Shown: in pieces, positions 10,893 to 23,200 of the stretch
Numbering within the stretch: position 1 is the first letter of the stretch
How the letters are laid out: every line of letters starts with the position of its first letter
Origin: Gordionus sp. m RMFG-2023
Taxonomy: Eukaryota > Nematomorpha > Gordioida > Chordodea > Parachordodidae
Direction: 5' to 3'
Length of the DNA: 64,000 nucleotides
NCBI RefSeq assembly: GCF_954871325.1
Contig: NC_088775.1
Location: 9,711,561 to 9,775,560 of the forward strand
Notes under the pieces: model-generated
Databases searched by the model: none
Told to the model about the DNA's origin: nothing
The model's input: only the letters and a program-made list of their open reading frames with translations
Position numbers and translations under genes: made by a program

Positions 10893-13071
10893 TTATTCTT
10901 CTTAAAAAAGAGAATGTTCTCTCATTAGTTTACTAATGGGAAGAGTTTATAAACCCTTTTAATACATTGGGAATTTAATCTAAAATGTGTTTGAAATAAT
11001 GCAGAGCATCCATAACATTTTTTGGGACTATATTAACCATAGTTAATCTTATAAACATAGTTATTCAGCTAGTAAATCATCATAAGATACTTTAACATAT
11101 ACATAATAAAAATCTAACAAATATTTTTTTTCCTATCACCATCTGAAAAAGGTTGGGAGGGCTTTTGTGGAAGTTATTTGCAGATTAGTAAGTGCTGCAT
11201 GATGAATTAAAAATTCATTTATTTGGGTTATAAATGTATCTGATTTAAGATATACTCTTCTACTGATCCTATATTAATGTTTTAACGATGAGCTTGCCTT
11301 GCTACAAGTTGAGGGAGGCAATATTAAACACGTATAGCTCTGCATTTGACTCAACAATAAAATATAAAATATGAAATTCTTCATCAACATTAGCCCTAAT
11401 TTCCTTGAGTTCTGATAAAATGCTCTCCGCTATTCTCATTTTCTTAATCAAGTCAATGTCATGTTTTTGAAAAGTAATACTTAAAATAGTTATATAATTA
11501 AATAATACATTCTAATGAGAAATAAAATTTGGAATAAGCATTGTATCCAATAATTTTCTTGCTTCTGAGGAAATATTTCTTTCAGGTCATTGTGATATTT
11601 CAGTAATAGCTAATAATTGGCTCTTCTAACTCCTTAAGCTGTTACTGCTTGATGGCAGAGACTCTATCTCGTTGGACTTGCAATTTCTTTTTCCCTGTTG
11701 GACAAGAAGTTTCAGAAATAATTATTATTTGACTAGAAATTTGAAAATGGTAGATAAATTTTGGCTAGAATAACCAATGTAATAAAAAAACTCAAAAAAA
11801 AACATTATAAAGATTAAGCGGTTAATGTTAGTTATCATTTCCATAATAATTTTAAAATGTAACTACTAGGGACAATATTTTTTAAAAATTACATTCCATA
11901 TCTAATAGATTTTAAAACAATTATAATTGACTTTATAGGGGAGACCGAGGTAAGCGATCCGCGGGGTAACAATGGAAAGTGAATAATTTCTTTCTTGAGC
12001 AAAAAGATTTTAAATTTGGTGTGAAAATGTATTTTTATATCTAATTTTTTATCTATTTTATCTTTTGAGAAACTTTCCCGGTTTGATATATTATAAAAAC
12101 AGTTATTTACCCAAGAATTATAAAAATCACCCTCCACTTTTTTTTTGCTTTTAGCAAAATATATTAAAGTTCAGAATTTAAAAATTTGCATATATGTTCC
12201 TTAAAGCCATGCTATAAAATAAAATTTATCAGAAATTTACTTAACTAGAAGTCATGCAATAACAATTTACATTCACCTTGGGGTAAAGTTTCTATGGTTA
12301 AATTAAAATGTTCTACCTGATTCAAGCTGTAAAAAGATAATTTTTAAATATTAACGCTTACATCATATAAAAAGATATTTTGTACAAAAGGAACATTATA
12401 AATAGTTTGTTTTATTTGGAATAATATTTTATGAAACAAAGGGGAAGAATATTAAACTATAACAAATAGATATTTTTTGAAAAATATTTGTCTACTTGCT
12501 ATTTATTTCTTTAAATAATTTATTAGGAAATTTAAAACTCGGGGAAATAAATGATATAACATAATGTTTTAAAAGAAAAAAAATAACACTAGTATATATA
12601 TTCCCTTGTATAAAAACTTTAATAGTATGAAACTATCTTGATAGCAAATTTAATTACAAAAATTTTAACCAGAATATAATGTCTAAAAGATTAAGGATGT
12701 TAACATCTATCACAAGAATACTTCATGATATTGCATTTTTAGGGGAGAAAATAAAAAAATGTTCACCTATTTTGATATAAAATGTCAATTGTTTTATTTA
12801 ATTTTGATATATTGGATATTATTAGTCCGATTAATACTAACAAAAATGGTTTTTTTTCTAAAAAAAATTTAAGATGTATAGGACAAAAAGAGCAAGACAA
12901 ATCTTAACTAATATTTTGATGTTTCCTAGGATCCTTTTTTAGATGATGGATTGCAATATATAATATCATAATTGATATTAATTAGTCTATTTGTAAAATG
13001 ATATGTGATGGTTTTGCTGATTATTAATTTATAATCAGTGTTTACATGCAAGATTATAGGAAGGGAAAATA
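10893..13071. other. Intergenic, no supported gene
   Basis: A/T-rich sequence without a recognisable coding block. The minus-strand frame at 11889-12137 shows no domain and no splice-site support. G/C runs of the kind seen in the 13072-13385 repeat are absent here. Confidence 0.4.
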
Positions 13072-13385
13072 GGTTTGGCATGAATATGAGTTTGCTGAGA
13101 ATAAAGGATAGCAGAATTTTTTTTTAGAAAATAATGTCTATGATTGTTTGCAATATATAGATTTGATCGATGATCGGCTATATCATTGTATTATAAGAGA
13201 TCTACAATAAAGGTATTTTTTAGAGCAATATATTATGTCCTATTTCATCTAAAAATTTAATAGATAGCCCCTCCAATAAATTTATCCTATCCCCCTTAAA
13301 GGTGCTTACCCCTACCCCCTCCCCTCATGAAAAGATGTATGCGAACTGTTCCTCCCCCACCGCTCATGTAGGGCTTAAAATAAAC
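13072..13385 (+). repeat. Interspersed repeat with C-rich tail, copy A
   Basis: Copy A of a family also present at 43065-43765 and, inverted, at 62688-62995. Shared blocks in order are ggcatga-tatgagtttgctga, gattgtttgcaatat, tttgatcgatgatcgg, attatcattgtatta-type, aaatttaatagat, then C-rich runs and finally gctcatgtaggg. It is non-coding, 300-350 bases long, and without clear terminal inverted repeats. Confidence 0.65.
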
Positions 13386-14228
13386 CTGGGATATATTAAT
13401 TTAACATGAATTTGAAATGTATAATAAAAATGATAATATATAAAATAAGGTCAAAAATAAATAATATATATTATATTTATCGCAATCATTTATTCCAAAT
13501 ATTATTTTGTTTGATGAAATCTACATTAATAAATATGTAATTGATTCCTTAATAAATTCTAGTTATTGCCTAATGTACTAATATAATAGGATTTAAAATA
13601 TTAAACATGGTAGTATATTAATGGTAAATTAGTCAAAGCTTACACTCCTGAAACGAAATATTGGAGATAAACATTTTTTTTCTCTTATTTTAAATATTTA
13701 AAAGGTTTATTTTTATAAAAATTGGGACATTAGTTAAATCAGAATTTCTGTGCCTATTGGATAATTAATGTAGGTTTATTAAGTCAACATCCGGAGTCAT
13801 TCCTAGCAGTTAATAACGTATAGTAATAAATATGGAAATGAAAATAAATTCGCCTAAAGTTGAGGCCTTACAAGAGTATCTTTAAAAAAAAAATTTTTTA
13901 ATTCTAACTTTTAAATAAAAATAAGAAGCTATTTTAATGTAGTCGTTTTTAACTTTTCCTTTCTATTTACTTTTCATTCATTAGTCCAATGTTCTTATGT
14001 ACCTACAATCGCATACTATAATACTAAGAATGTAAGAATTAAATAATTTATCCTTATTCTTACAAATAAATAAAAAATAATTTAACTCAAATCCAAAATT
14101 TATTCATAATAAATAAATATTTTTGACAAATCATTTATAATCATTATACCCGTATAAAAAAAATGTAATTAAAAACATTAAAACATTTTTTTTACAAAAA
14201 AATAAATTATCTTTGATTTTTCAATTTG
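13386..14228. other. Spacer downstream of the M13 gene
   Basis: A/T-rich sequence with no supported gene. It lies beyond the 3' end of the minus-strand M13 peptidase gene. Confidence 0.4.
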
Positions 14229-14234
14229 TTTATT
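14229..14234 (-). promoter_or_regulatory. Probable polyadenylation signal AATAAA
   Basis: AATAAA on the minus strand, about 62 bases past the TGA stop of the M13 peptidase gene at 14296. Position and sequence fit a 3'-end processing signal, but this hexamer is frequent by chance in AT-rich DNA. Confidence 0.4.
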
Positions 14235-14295
14235 AAAAAGGGTCCAATTTTTTTTAGTGGATAAAAAATTTGTTATCTTTCGAATAACATTATTT

Positions 14296-17200
14296 TCACC
14301 AGAAATGACACTTCTTGTTAAATGTGGAGCGGACGTCTTTGGCATCGCATGAATATGAGGAAATAAATTCATTCGAGTTGCTGAGACTTCCGATAACTCT
14401 ATTATATTAAAAATATAAATTTTTTTAAAAATATTAATATCATTTTTTTAAAAAAAATCAATAATACCTAAAATTGGCATGAGTATGGGAATGAATTAAA
14501 ATTCTTCTCTCTACTAATTCACGATTTGATACCGTACAATCACTCTAAAAATATGCATATTATAGTATATGATAAAAATTAAGACATGGCGGAGTAAAAA
14601 CCAGAGTCTGGAAACATAAACTAAAAAAAGTTCTGTTTCCGGTTCAATTTTTTTTTATAAAGATGGATTTATTTCTTAAGATTTAAATTGTTCCAAGGGT
14701 TTTGGTACCGGAAGTTAGAACGCTCGAAACTGGGTTATAATATAAACCGGGACTGATTTTAAAATTTTCAGAAACCAGTTTTAATGAAATTGTATCCTAT
14801 TTATATATATCTATTTTTGAAATGTATGAATCCCTTTGGAAGATATTATCGTTTAAATTAATTATTTTGATTATACTTTACACAATATAAATTAATTGAA
14901 CTGTTTTTTAACAGTTTAGGAACCGAATCTCGGATATTTTATTTCTGGTTCTTAGATATTTTCCCGGTTCCAGTTTTGTGATCAAAAGTAAAGAAATGTC
15001 TATATTATTCTTTATATCATTTAAATTTTTTTAAAGATGTATAGTAAAAAAAAATATTTCAATATTATTTAAGCATACATTATTATTTTTTATTTAATCG
15101 TGAAAATATCGTTTTTAAACATTATATATATTAAATTTAAAAAAAAACAGAAAAAAACAAAGGTTGTTTTTCTAATCTGTATTTTTTCCAGAAAAAGGGG
15201 GTATCATTCTTATATGCATCTCCTCTTATCAAGATATAAGTACACCTAGGATTCATACCAGGAAAAAAATCATATTTCTTAAATAAAGGGGTAAATTTCT
15301 GATTCATCGGTCACAAATAAAAGGTTAAATTTCTCACTTCATTTGATAGAGTATTTACTAGTGCTAAGCTAAATTGCTTTGACTCCTCGAAAGCATAACT
15401 GGTAAATTCAATATTAGGGCCCTTCATAGAACCTATTTTTTCCAGCTCTAGTCAGATCCAAAAATATTTAAAAATTTGACATGCGGTCTATAAAATTCAC
15501 TAATATTTTTAGAGCATTCGAATCCTATATAAATTATTTTACGCTAAAGAATGACCAAAAGCTGTTGTCCTAATTTTTGGATCATAAAAATTTTAAAATA
15601 AAAATCTAGCATTAAGTTAGATGATCGATTTGAATTTGATAGGATTTGATAAGTTCATGCAGGGAATTACAGGGTTTTGAATCGAACCGCCAAACCGGAA
15701 TTAACCATTACGATTTTCTGAACCGAAACCAAACCGTTATAAGGAAAATATAAAAAGAGCGAACCGGTATGTTATAAATGTTTAACCTATTCAAAACGGT
15801 TGTAAAAATAATTAAATTTAGATTATTTACTTAAATTTGAAATTTTAATTTTCCTTGGGTGCAATTTTTAAATTCGTGATTTCTTTTTAGATTAAAATTT
15901 TTTATATTATCTACATATCAAAATACCAAATTTATTGTTTTACTTTAAATAATCAATTTAATAGAGGTTAGGCAAATTACCAGTTAATTAGGTAAGATAT
16001 AATATTAAAATCAGACAAAACTATTCTTGACTAAATTAATAAGTTTATAATTCTAAAAAAGTATCTTAGTTTATATAGAATATGACAGAATTGGTAATTT
16101 AAGTTAAACTATAGTATTTATATTTAGTTTAACATCAAAATATATATCTTCTTATTATTTTTAACTCAATGTAAGTATAATATAATACATGTAAATAAAT
16201 AAATAAAAGTATAAAAATAATTTAATGCAATGTTAGTTAACTTATTTAATCCAAGTTTTTTTAAAAAAATAACCATATTATAATATTATGTAAAATTGAT
16301 TCTATTATTATTTATTCTATCATATATATAATAAAAAAATTCTGTTCTATTCATCATCATATAGTTTATCAGTATATTTATTAAATAGTTCGGGAAAATT
16401 CAAATCCTGTGCGATCCTATTTTAAATTAGATAATATAAAAAATCAATCTATTTGTAAATTAGAAGATTGTTGTAAAGCTTTAAGGGGACCATGCAAATC
16501 TCTAGCGACATATAGAAAGGTTCTACTATAGGGAATTCAAGAAAGAAAATGTGACTATTAAAAAACTAAAATAATGAAAAATGCAAATCAGTATAATACA
16601 ATCCAAAATGCTTTTAAGCCCAGAACTACTACAATAAAAACTTTAATCCGCTCCTGCACCGAAGACCAATAAAATCAATTGACGACACAGCATTTCGAAA
16701 TGTTATAGACAATAAATATAGGATTGGGTGGAAATTTAACTATCAGGAAAATATACGCAATAATATTTAAAAAATGGCGTTTGATTTTTTGCAAAATATA
16801 AAAAATGAAATATAACAAAAACTTACTTCGTTAAAATTAGATATAGCAACTAGATATGATAGGTCCATATTGGGGACCAACATTAAATTTATAAATAACG
16901 AAAAAATAAAATCAAGAACTATATGCATAAAAGAGATAAAAGAACGACACACATCAGAATATCTTTAAAAAAATATTTTAGAGTTCTAAAAGAAATAAGA
17001 ATTAAGAAAATTTACAAGATAATCACCGATAATGCAGCAAATATGATTAAAACAATTAAGCTCTTAATACATTACGATGAAGATGATGATGATAGCCTTA
17101 ACCATTATTTAAATAATGATGATATAGATAATGATAATATAATAACAATGTTTTAATTAATGATGAAAATAAAGAACCTTTAAATATTGAAAATATTTTA

Positions 17201-20200
17201 TACCTAATACCAGATCCAGGGCATTAGATTTGCCTCGCATACATTTCTATTAACAAAAATGCATTTAAAAATTCAAATGAAATTGTCATTAAAAGCAAGA
17301 AACATATGGGAAAAAATAAGAATCAGACAATAGCTATTCTGTCCAAATTAAATTTGAAAAAACCACTAATAGGTTGTTGCACAAGATGGAACTCAATCTA
17401 TTTAATGTTGGAGAGATTACTAGAATTAAAAAACTTTTGCCAAGAAATATCGTTCCAAAGCAATGATCGAGAAAAATATTTATCAGAGAATGAATGGAAA
17501 ATAAATAGCGATTATATTAAAAGCTTTATATCCAGCTTATATTTTGACAAAATGAACAATTGACAATGGGCGATTTTTATGTCGCGTGGATCAAATGTAA
17601 CAAGAAAACGAGAAAATAGATACTCCATTTGGCAGACTTTTAGTTTCTACGATAAAAGTACGGGAAATAAATTTGAAAAATGACGATTTTTGCTAAGCTA
17701 TATATCTCGACCTAAGATATAATGTATTTTTAACATTTGAAGAAAAAGAGATTTACAAAAAACATCTTTCTAAAGCTTGGAACTTAATACAAAATTTAAA
17801 TAATCAGAATATTGAAATTCTAGATAGTATACCCTACGTGTTCACATTCTAAAGATAATTTTGATGATGGTTTGATTTATTAAAGCCACACTAAAGCCTT
17901 AATAAGTATAATTCTCAGGGCATAGAAAATTATAATTAATGTATAGAAATAGAATATATATTTCGGTCATTTGATAAATGATACTAATCTTTTGAATTAT
18001 TGGGAAAATGTAAAAAATAATATGCCAAAACTTTATAAATTAGCTATAACTGCTAGCAGTCGAAGGTATCCATCGAAAGAGCATTTTCTAGCGTTAAGTT
18101 TAAACAATCCGGAAATATTAGAAAATATTTTAGTTGTTCTAAATCTCTTTTTAAACATAATAGTATACATTTCTTTATATTTATGCGTTATTTTATTCTA
18201 CATTGTATTTGCGCATGTTTGTTTTTATCTAAATCTAATTTATATTTACTAAGTTTTATAAAAATATCTATTAGATTGTCTTGGTTAAATTAAATAAGAA
18301 ATTATAAAAATATAAATTAAAAAGATTCTTCTCTTAGATTAATATATATGGCTTAAGATTAATTTTTTTAAAAAAATCAAATTTATAAAAACCGGAACAT
18401 ACCCGAAAGAACCGTTATAAATTATAAATCGAACCAAACCGATATGAATTTTTTCAAAAAAACCGATATTGAACAAAACCTTTATAAAATCTTAAACTAA
18501 AAACTGAAACGAACTGAACCACTATACCTAACGGTTCGAAACCCTGGGGAAATATATATAATATATAAACAGTCAAAATTTATTAGAAAAAATAAATAAA
18601 TAATAAACCTGAGCATGAGCTAAAAAGAATAATTGATCGGCCGTTATATTCGAATGAGATAAAGGTCTTTTTAGATTCACATATTCAATTTTTGAATTAA
18701 GGGCCTTGCAATATATTATTAATTTTATGTAGATACTATAATTTAATTATTATTCAACTTTATAAGCCATGATTAATCCTATATTATCCGCTACGTCTTC
18801 CGTCAAAGTTTTATCTGGATTAAACTATTGGAGGAAGATGGAGGGGGGGAGGGGGTTAAAATTTTTTTAAAGGTTTTTCAAATGGAAATTATCTAAATAA
18901 TATTGTATTTTTGGACAAACCTTAAGACCATCGTATGAATAGGTTGAATATTGTTCTTGAAGGCATCTGTTTCTTTTAACAAAAAATTTGGCAGCATTTG
19001 CGCTTAAAATATTTCTCGATTCTACATCTAGGTAGATGGCTTAATTCGAAATATTTAAAAAAACTAATATTATTATAAAAATATTATTAGGCTACATCAT
19101 AACAAGCATAATTGCCTAATTATATTGGTATACAAAGGGTTTTTTTTAAAAAATTTATGAATAAAAATCGGGTAATTTTAAATGTGTAATAGAAAAGAAA
19201 GCTTAATATATATATGTCGTATTCACTGAGATGGATCCTTAAACCTGAAAAATATTATTAATCGGAAATGCATGCATTCCACCATGTATAGAGTCCACAA
19301 CTGTGAATTTTAAATAACTTTGTCAAGAACTGTTGAAAAACTTTTAATTTATATCCGTTTTTTTTAAATATAAATTATAAAAAAAAATACACAAAGATTA
19401 ATGGGGAAATATTGTCCAAAATTTATAATAAGTATTCTACACATGTTGGAACATATTTCCGGCCAAACCAAATTTTTCAAATTCAAAAATGGCCCTCAGT
19501 AAAATTATATAAAATTTAAAGATTCCGTATCCCCAAATAACATTTTTTTTAATAAATAGATTCGTAGGAAATATTTTTTAAAAAAAAATACTTAGGGAAT
19601 CAAAAGCGTGAAGGATTTCGTGGGCAATTATAGAACCTATGCCGCCATAATTGATTGATCTTCAACATATATGTTTTTAAAAAAAAAATATCTATATGCG
19701 TTGTTATTTAAAAATAAAGTATGAATATATAAAATGTCTGTTCAAGTTGTTATTTCGTATCAAGTCAATTCCACGCGAAACATTTTTAGGAGAAAAAGCG
19801 TTATCCTTACTCTGTTTTCACAGTTAGAGCGAATTCGCGATATACAAAATATGCTGTATTTTTATTCTTCTCCGCGATCTAACTGGGAATGCAGCTATAT
19901 ATAAATGCAATACTGGTAGATGCATTATATAACGAATATAATGCCACGAAAATATTATCGCAAAAGCAAAATTTATTATACTAAAAAAATATATATCAGG
20001 ACATAGATAGATATTCATCTACCCATTCCTAAAATCATATTAATAAAAGCAAATCATAAGATTGGATTCATAGTGATCCGGCACGTTTTAACAGTTGAAC
20101 AATTTTTAAACATTTTTCTTCTTTAATTTAATTTTTTTTAGATTTATTATGAAAATATTTATAACGAAAAATTGCAGATTTTAAAAATCGATCCGCTGTT

Positions 20201-23200
20201 AAATCGTGCGATTGATCCCACTATGAACCCAGCCTAAGTTATCAATCAGGTTTTTTTAAATCAAGTGTGTATGTCGTAATGGGATATGGAAATCCATGGG
20301 ATATCTTTTAATTTAGAATAATTTACTGAGGGGCTAATTTTTCAAATTTTAAAAATTCTATTTGAACGGAAATATATTCCAGCATGCTTAGTCTGCCCAA
20401 AACTGCGAATTTCATATGATTTTACAAACTTATCTATTTATATGCAAAATCAATATTTTAGAAGTAGTCCTAAAGCTCAACTACAGAATTGTTTAAAAAT
20501 CTACAGACTGGGCCCTCTATACCTGCTGGAATATACGTTTCGGCTAAAATGAGATTTATAAAATTTAAAAATCGCCCTCAGTAAATGATTTAAAAGTCAT
20601 CTTTTAATAAGACATATATTTTTTTTGGTGAAATAATCTGACATTAAACAAAATCCTTCCCCCCCCCATCACATAAAATCGCCTGATTTTACTGTATTGG
20701 CGGGTTAGGGTTTGGTTCATGTGTTAGAAAATGGTATGTATATATTTAATAAAAGATCAACACGGTTCGTTCTAATGTTACTAGGGCTCGATTTAAGCAG
20801 ATTTTTTATTTTTAAATGCGGCTAACTCAATGTTTTATCCAGGAAACTATTACGCATACCTGAAGATTTTGGTTTTAGATGGCACAAAGGTTGAACATTT
20901 ATTAGCCAAACATTGTGGCTTATACCATATTTTCTGACTAAAATATTATAACTGTTTTTATGAATCGAAAATCAGATCAAATCGGGCCGTTTAACAACAT
21001 TTTCGACCAGATCTGACCCATAAAACAGTTTGCCACTCTTTCCTCCTTTTTGTTATAACCAAATATTAACCAATCAAATGAAGTTCCGAAACATTATACG
21101 AATAAAAATAAATATTTTCACGGTAATTATTCATTCATGGTAATATATTTAGGGGTAGTGGCAACTATGCATTTACAAAATTATCTCTTGCGAAGAAAAG
21201 CCCTAAGGAAATAGTTTCGCAAAATTTATATGCACAAATATATCTAACATAAATTTTATAACTAATTTCAACAATACTATATCTTGGTATACCCTAAATA
21301 TGAGAAAATGGTAATATTTTTTTGAATATATTTTGTTTAAAATAATGCCAAATGTTAACAACACTCTTTAAAATAAAATTAAATATTTTAATGATTCCTT
21401 TTAAAAAATAAATAATTAGAGATCAATATTTTATATTTGTACATGACTTACAGTGGAAAACTAGGGCTGTACAATGGAGGTTTAATTAATCCAGCTGGAA
21501 TGCCTAAAACGTTTGATAATTAGATGATTAGGTCATAAAGATTTGTTTATGTTAATACTTACATATCTTATTGGTTTGGTAAACATATTGTCCATTAGCT
21601 TCAAAAGCAGTTATATCCCAATCTCTTAAGATGCAAAGAATATATATATTTTTTTAAAGGGAACTTAAATTATGTCCTAAGTTTTAAATATATTACATAA
21701 TATATAGAACAGTGGGGTATTTAGCGGGAGTGGGTAAATGGGGTAGGTTCTTTCGAAATTATTCCTTAAAACCTTATTTTAACTTTTAAATGGGATTTTA
21801 TAATTAAAATATTAAAGTATTACATAATTTTATGACCCCCCCCCCCACCTCCCCTCAAATTTACATACGATACTGATATCATATGATTTGAAAAAGCGCC
21901 ATTATCTCATCATAGTTAACTAATGAGTCCTTTCCATAAAGACTAAAAAATATTATAAAAATAATTTTTAGTGATTTTTAGAAAAAGGATCTGAAATCAA
22001 ATTAAAGTTAATTAAATTATGGTTATTTAATCTATAATATTTTATAATTTTTATATTATATAACAACTTCTTCAGAGTCGGAATATATTTATAACTTATA
22101 TTTCTTTTAGGGATATAAATTTCGAGATCAGCATAAAACTTTTTTTATAATCAATACATTAAAATTTTAAATAAATATAGAAATATTTATTTAGTTATTT
22201 CTGTATTAGAGAATCAAATTTCTATGTTAAATTTAAATGGAGAAATTAACCAATTCAGTCTAGTTTCTGATATAGCTTCTGAAATAAGTTTTTTGTATAA
22301 ATGGGCATGTGCTTATGAGTATTGTGGCCAAAATATTCTATAATTTACTATATTAGGAAAAAATTTAAAATAAATTTATGCATCGATACCATTTTTTAGC
22401 CTATAACAATCTCAATTTGCTCAGGCTGATACACTAGATATCAACTACCAATACCAATATACATATATAAATAATTACAATATTGGCATGAGTTAACTAC
22501 CGAACACTTTAGGGAGATGTGCAAGAACTTAAATATATTAATGATATTAGTTATATTTAATATTGATTCCAATATATTAATGATATGAGTTATGTATAAT
22601 ATTGATTTACATATGGAATGATAGTAAAAACTATTCTAATAATAAAGTAAACATTGTGCTGATTAATTTTTTTCCCATAAATTTTTAAATATTGGTTAAA
22701 AGCATGTTAAATAATAAGCTCATTATTGACGTCAATCAAAAAGGGAAAATATAATATAGGTTACATTTCTTAAGAATAATGGATCAGTAATATTTAAAAA
22801 AAAAGTGAAGATAAGTATTCGTCTGAAAAAATAAAGAAAGGAATAGAATAGCAAGACAACTTTTCATTATTAATTTAATAAAATTTTTTAAAAAATGGTC
22901 TAAGAAAACTAACTTATTTTTATTATAAAATTATTATTTTTCAAGAAAATATAATTTTTTTTAGCCCAAAAAACTAATCTTTAGAAATTATGAATGGGGC
23001 AAAAATAAAAAATATTAAAAAGCAAATCGTTGTGTTAATATATAATTTTGACAAAAGGAAATAATTTAAAACCCTTTTTAACTATTAATACCAATTATTA
23101 ATAAAAATAAAAAGAGTTTTATCATAAATATTTATAAACAAACTTTGAGGGCGCATTATCCAGGACAAGATTGTGGAATCTGGCTAATTTTTTATCCTCG

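Noticed and set aside
14178-14372. 64-codon minus-strand frame as a separate gene
   Set aside because: It overlaps the last M13 exon in a different frame. The true frame here reads RVIGSLSNS..CHFW-stop, which matches the M13 C-terminus.
19824-20018. 64-codon minus-strand hydrophobic frame
   Set aside because: It lies in an M13 intron between exons 19592-19659 and 21452-21503 and has no relation to the M13 fold or to phase-compatible splice sites.
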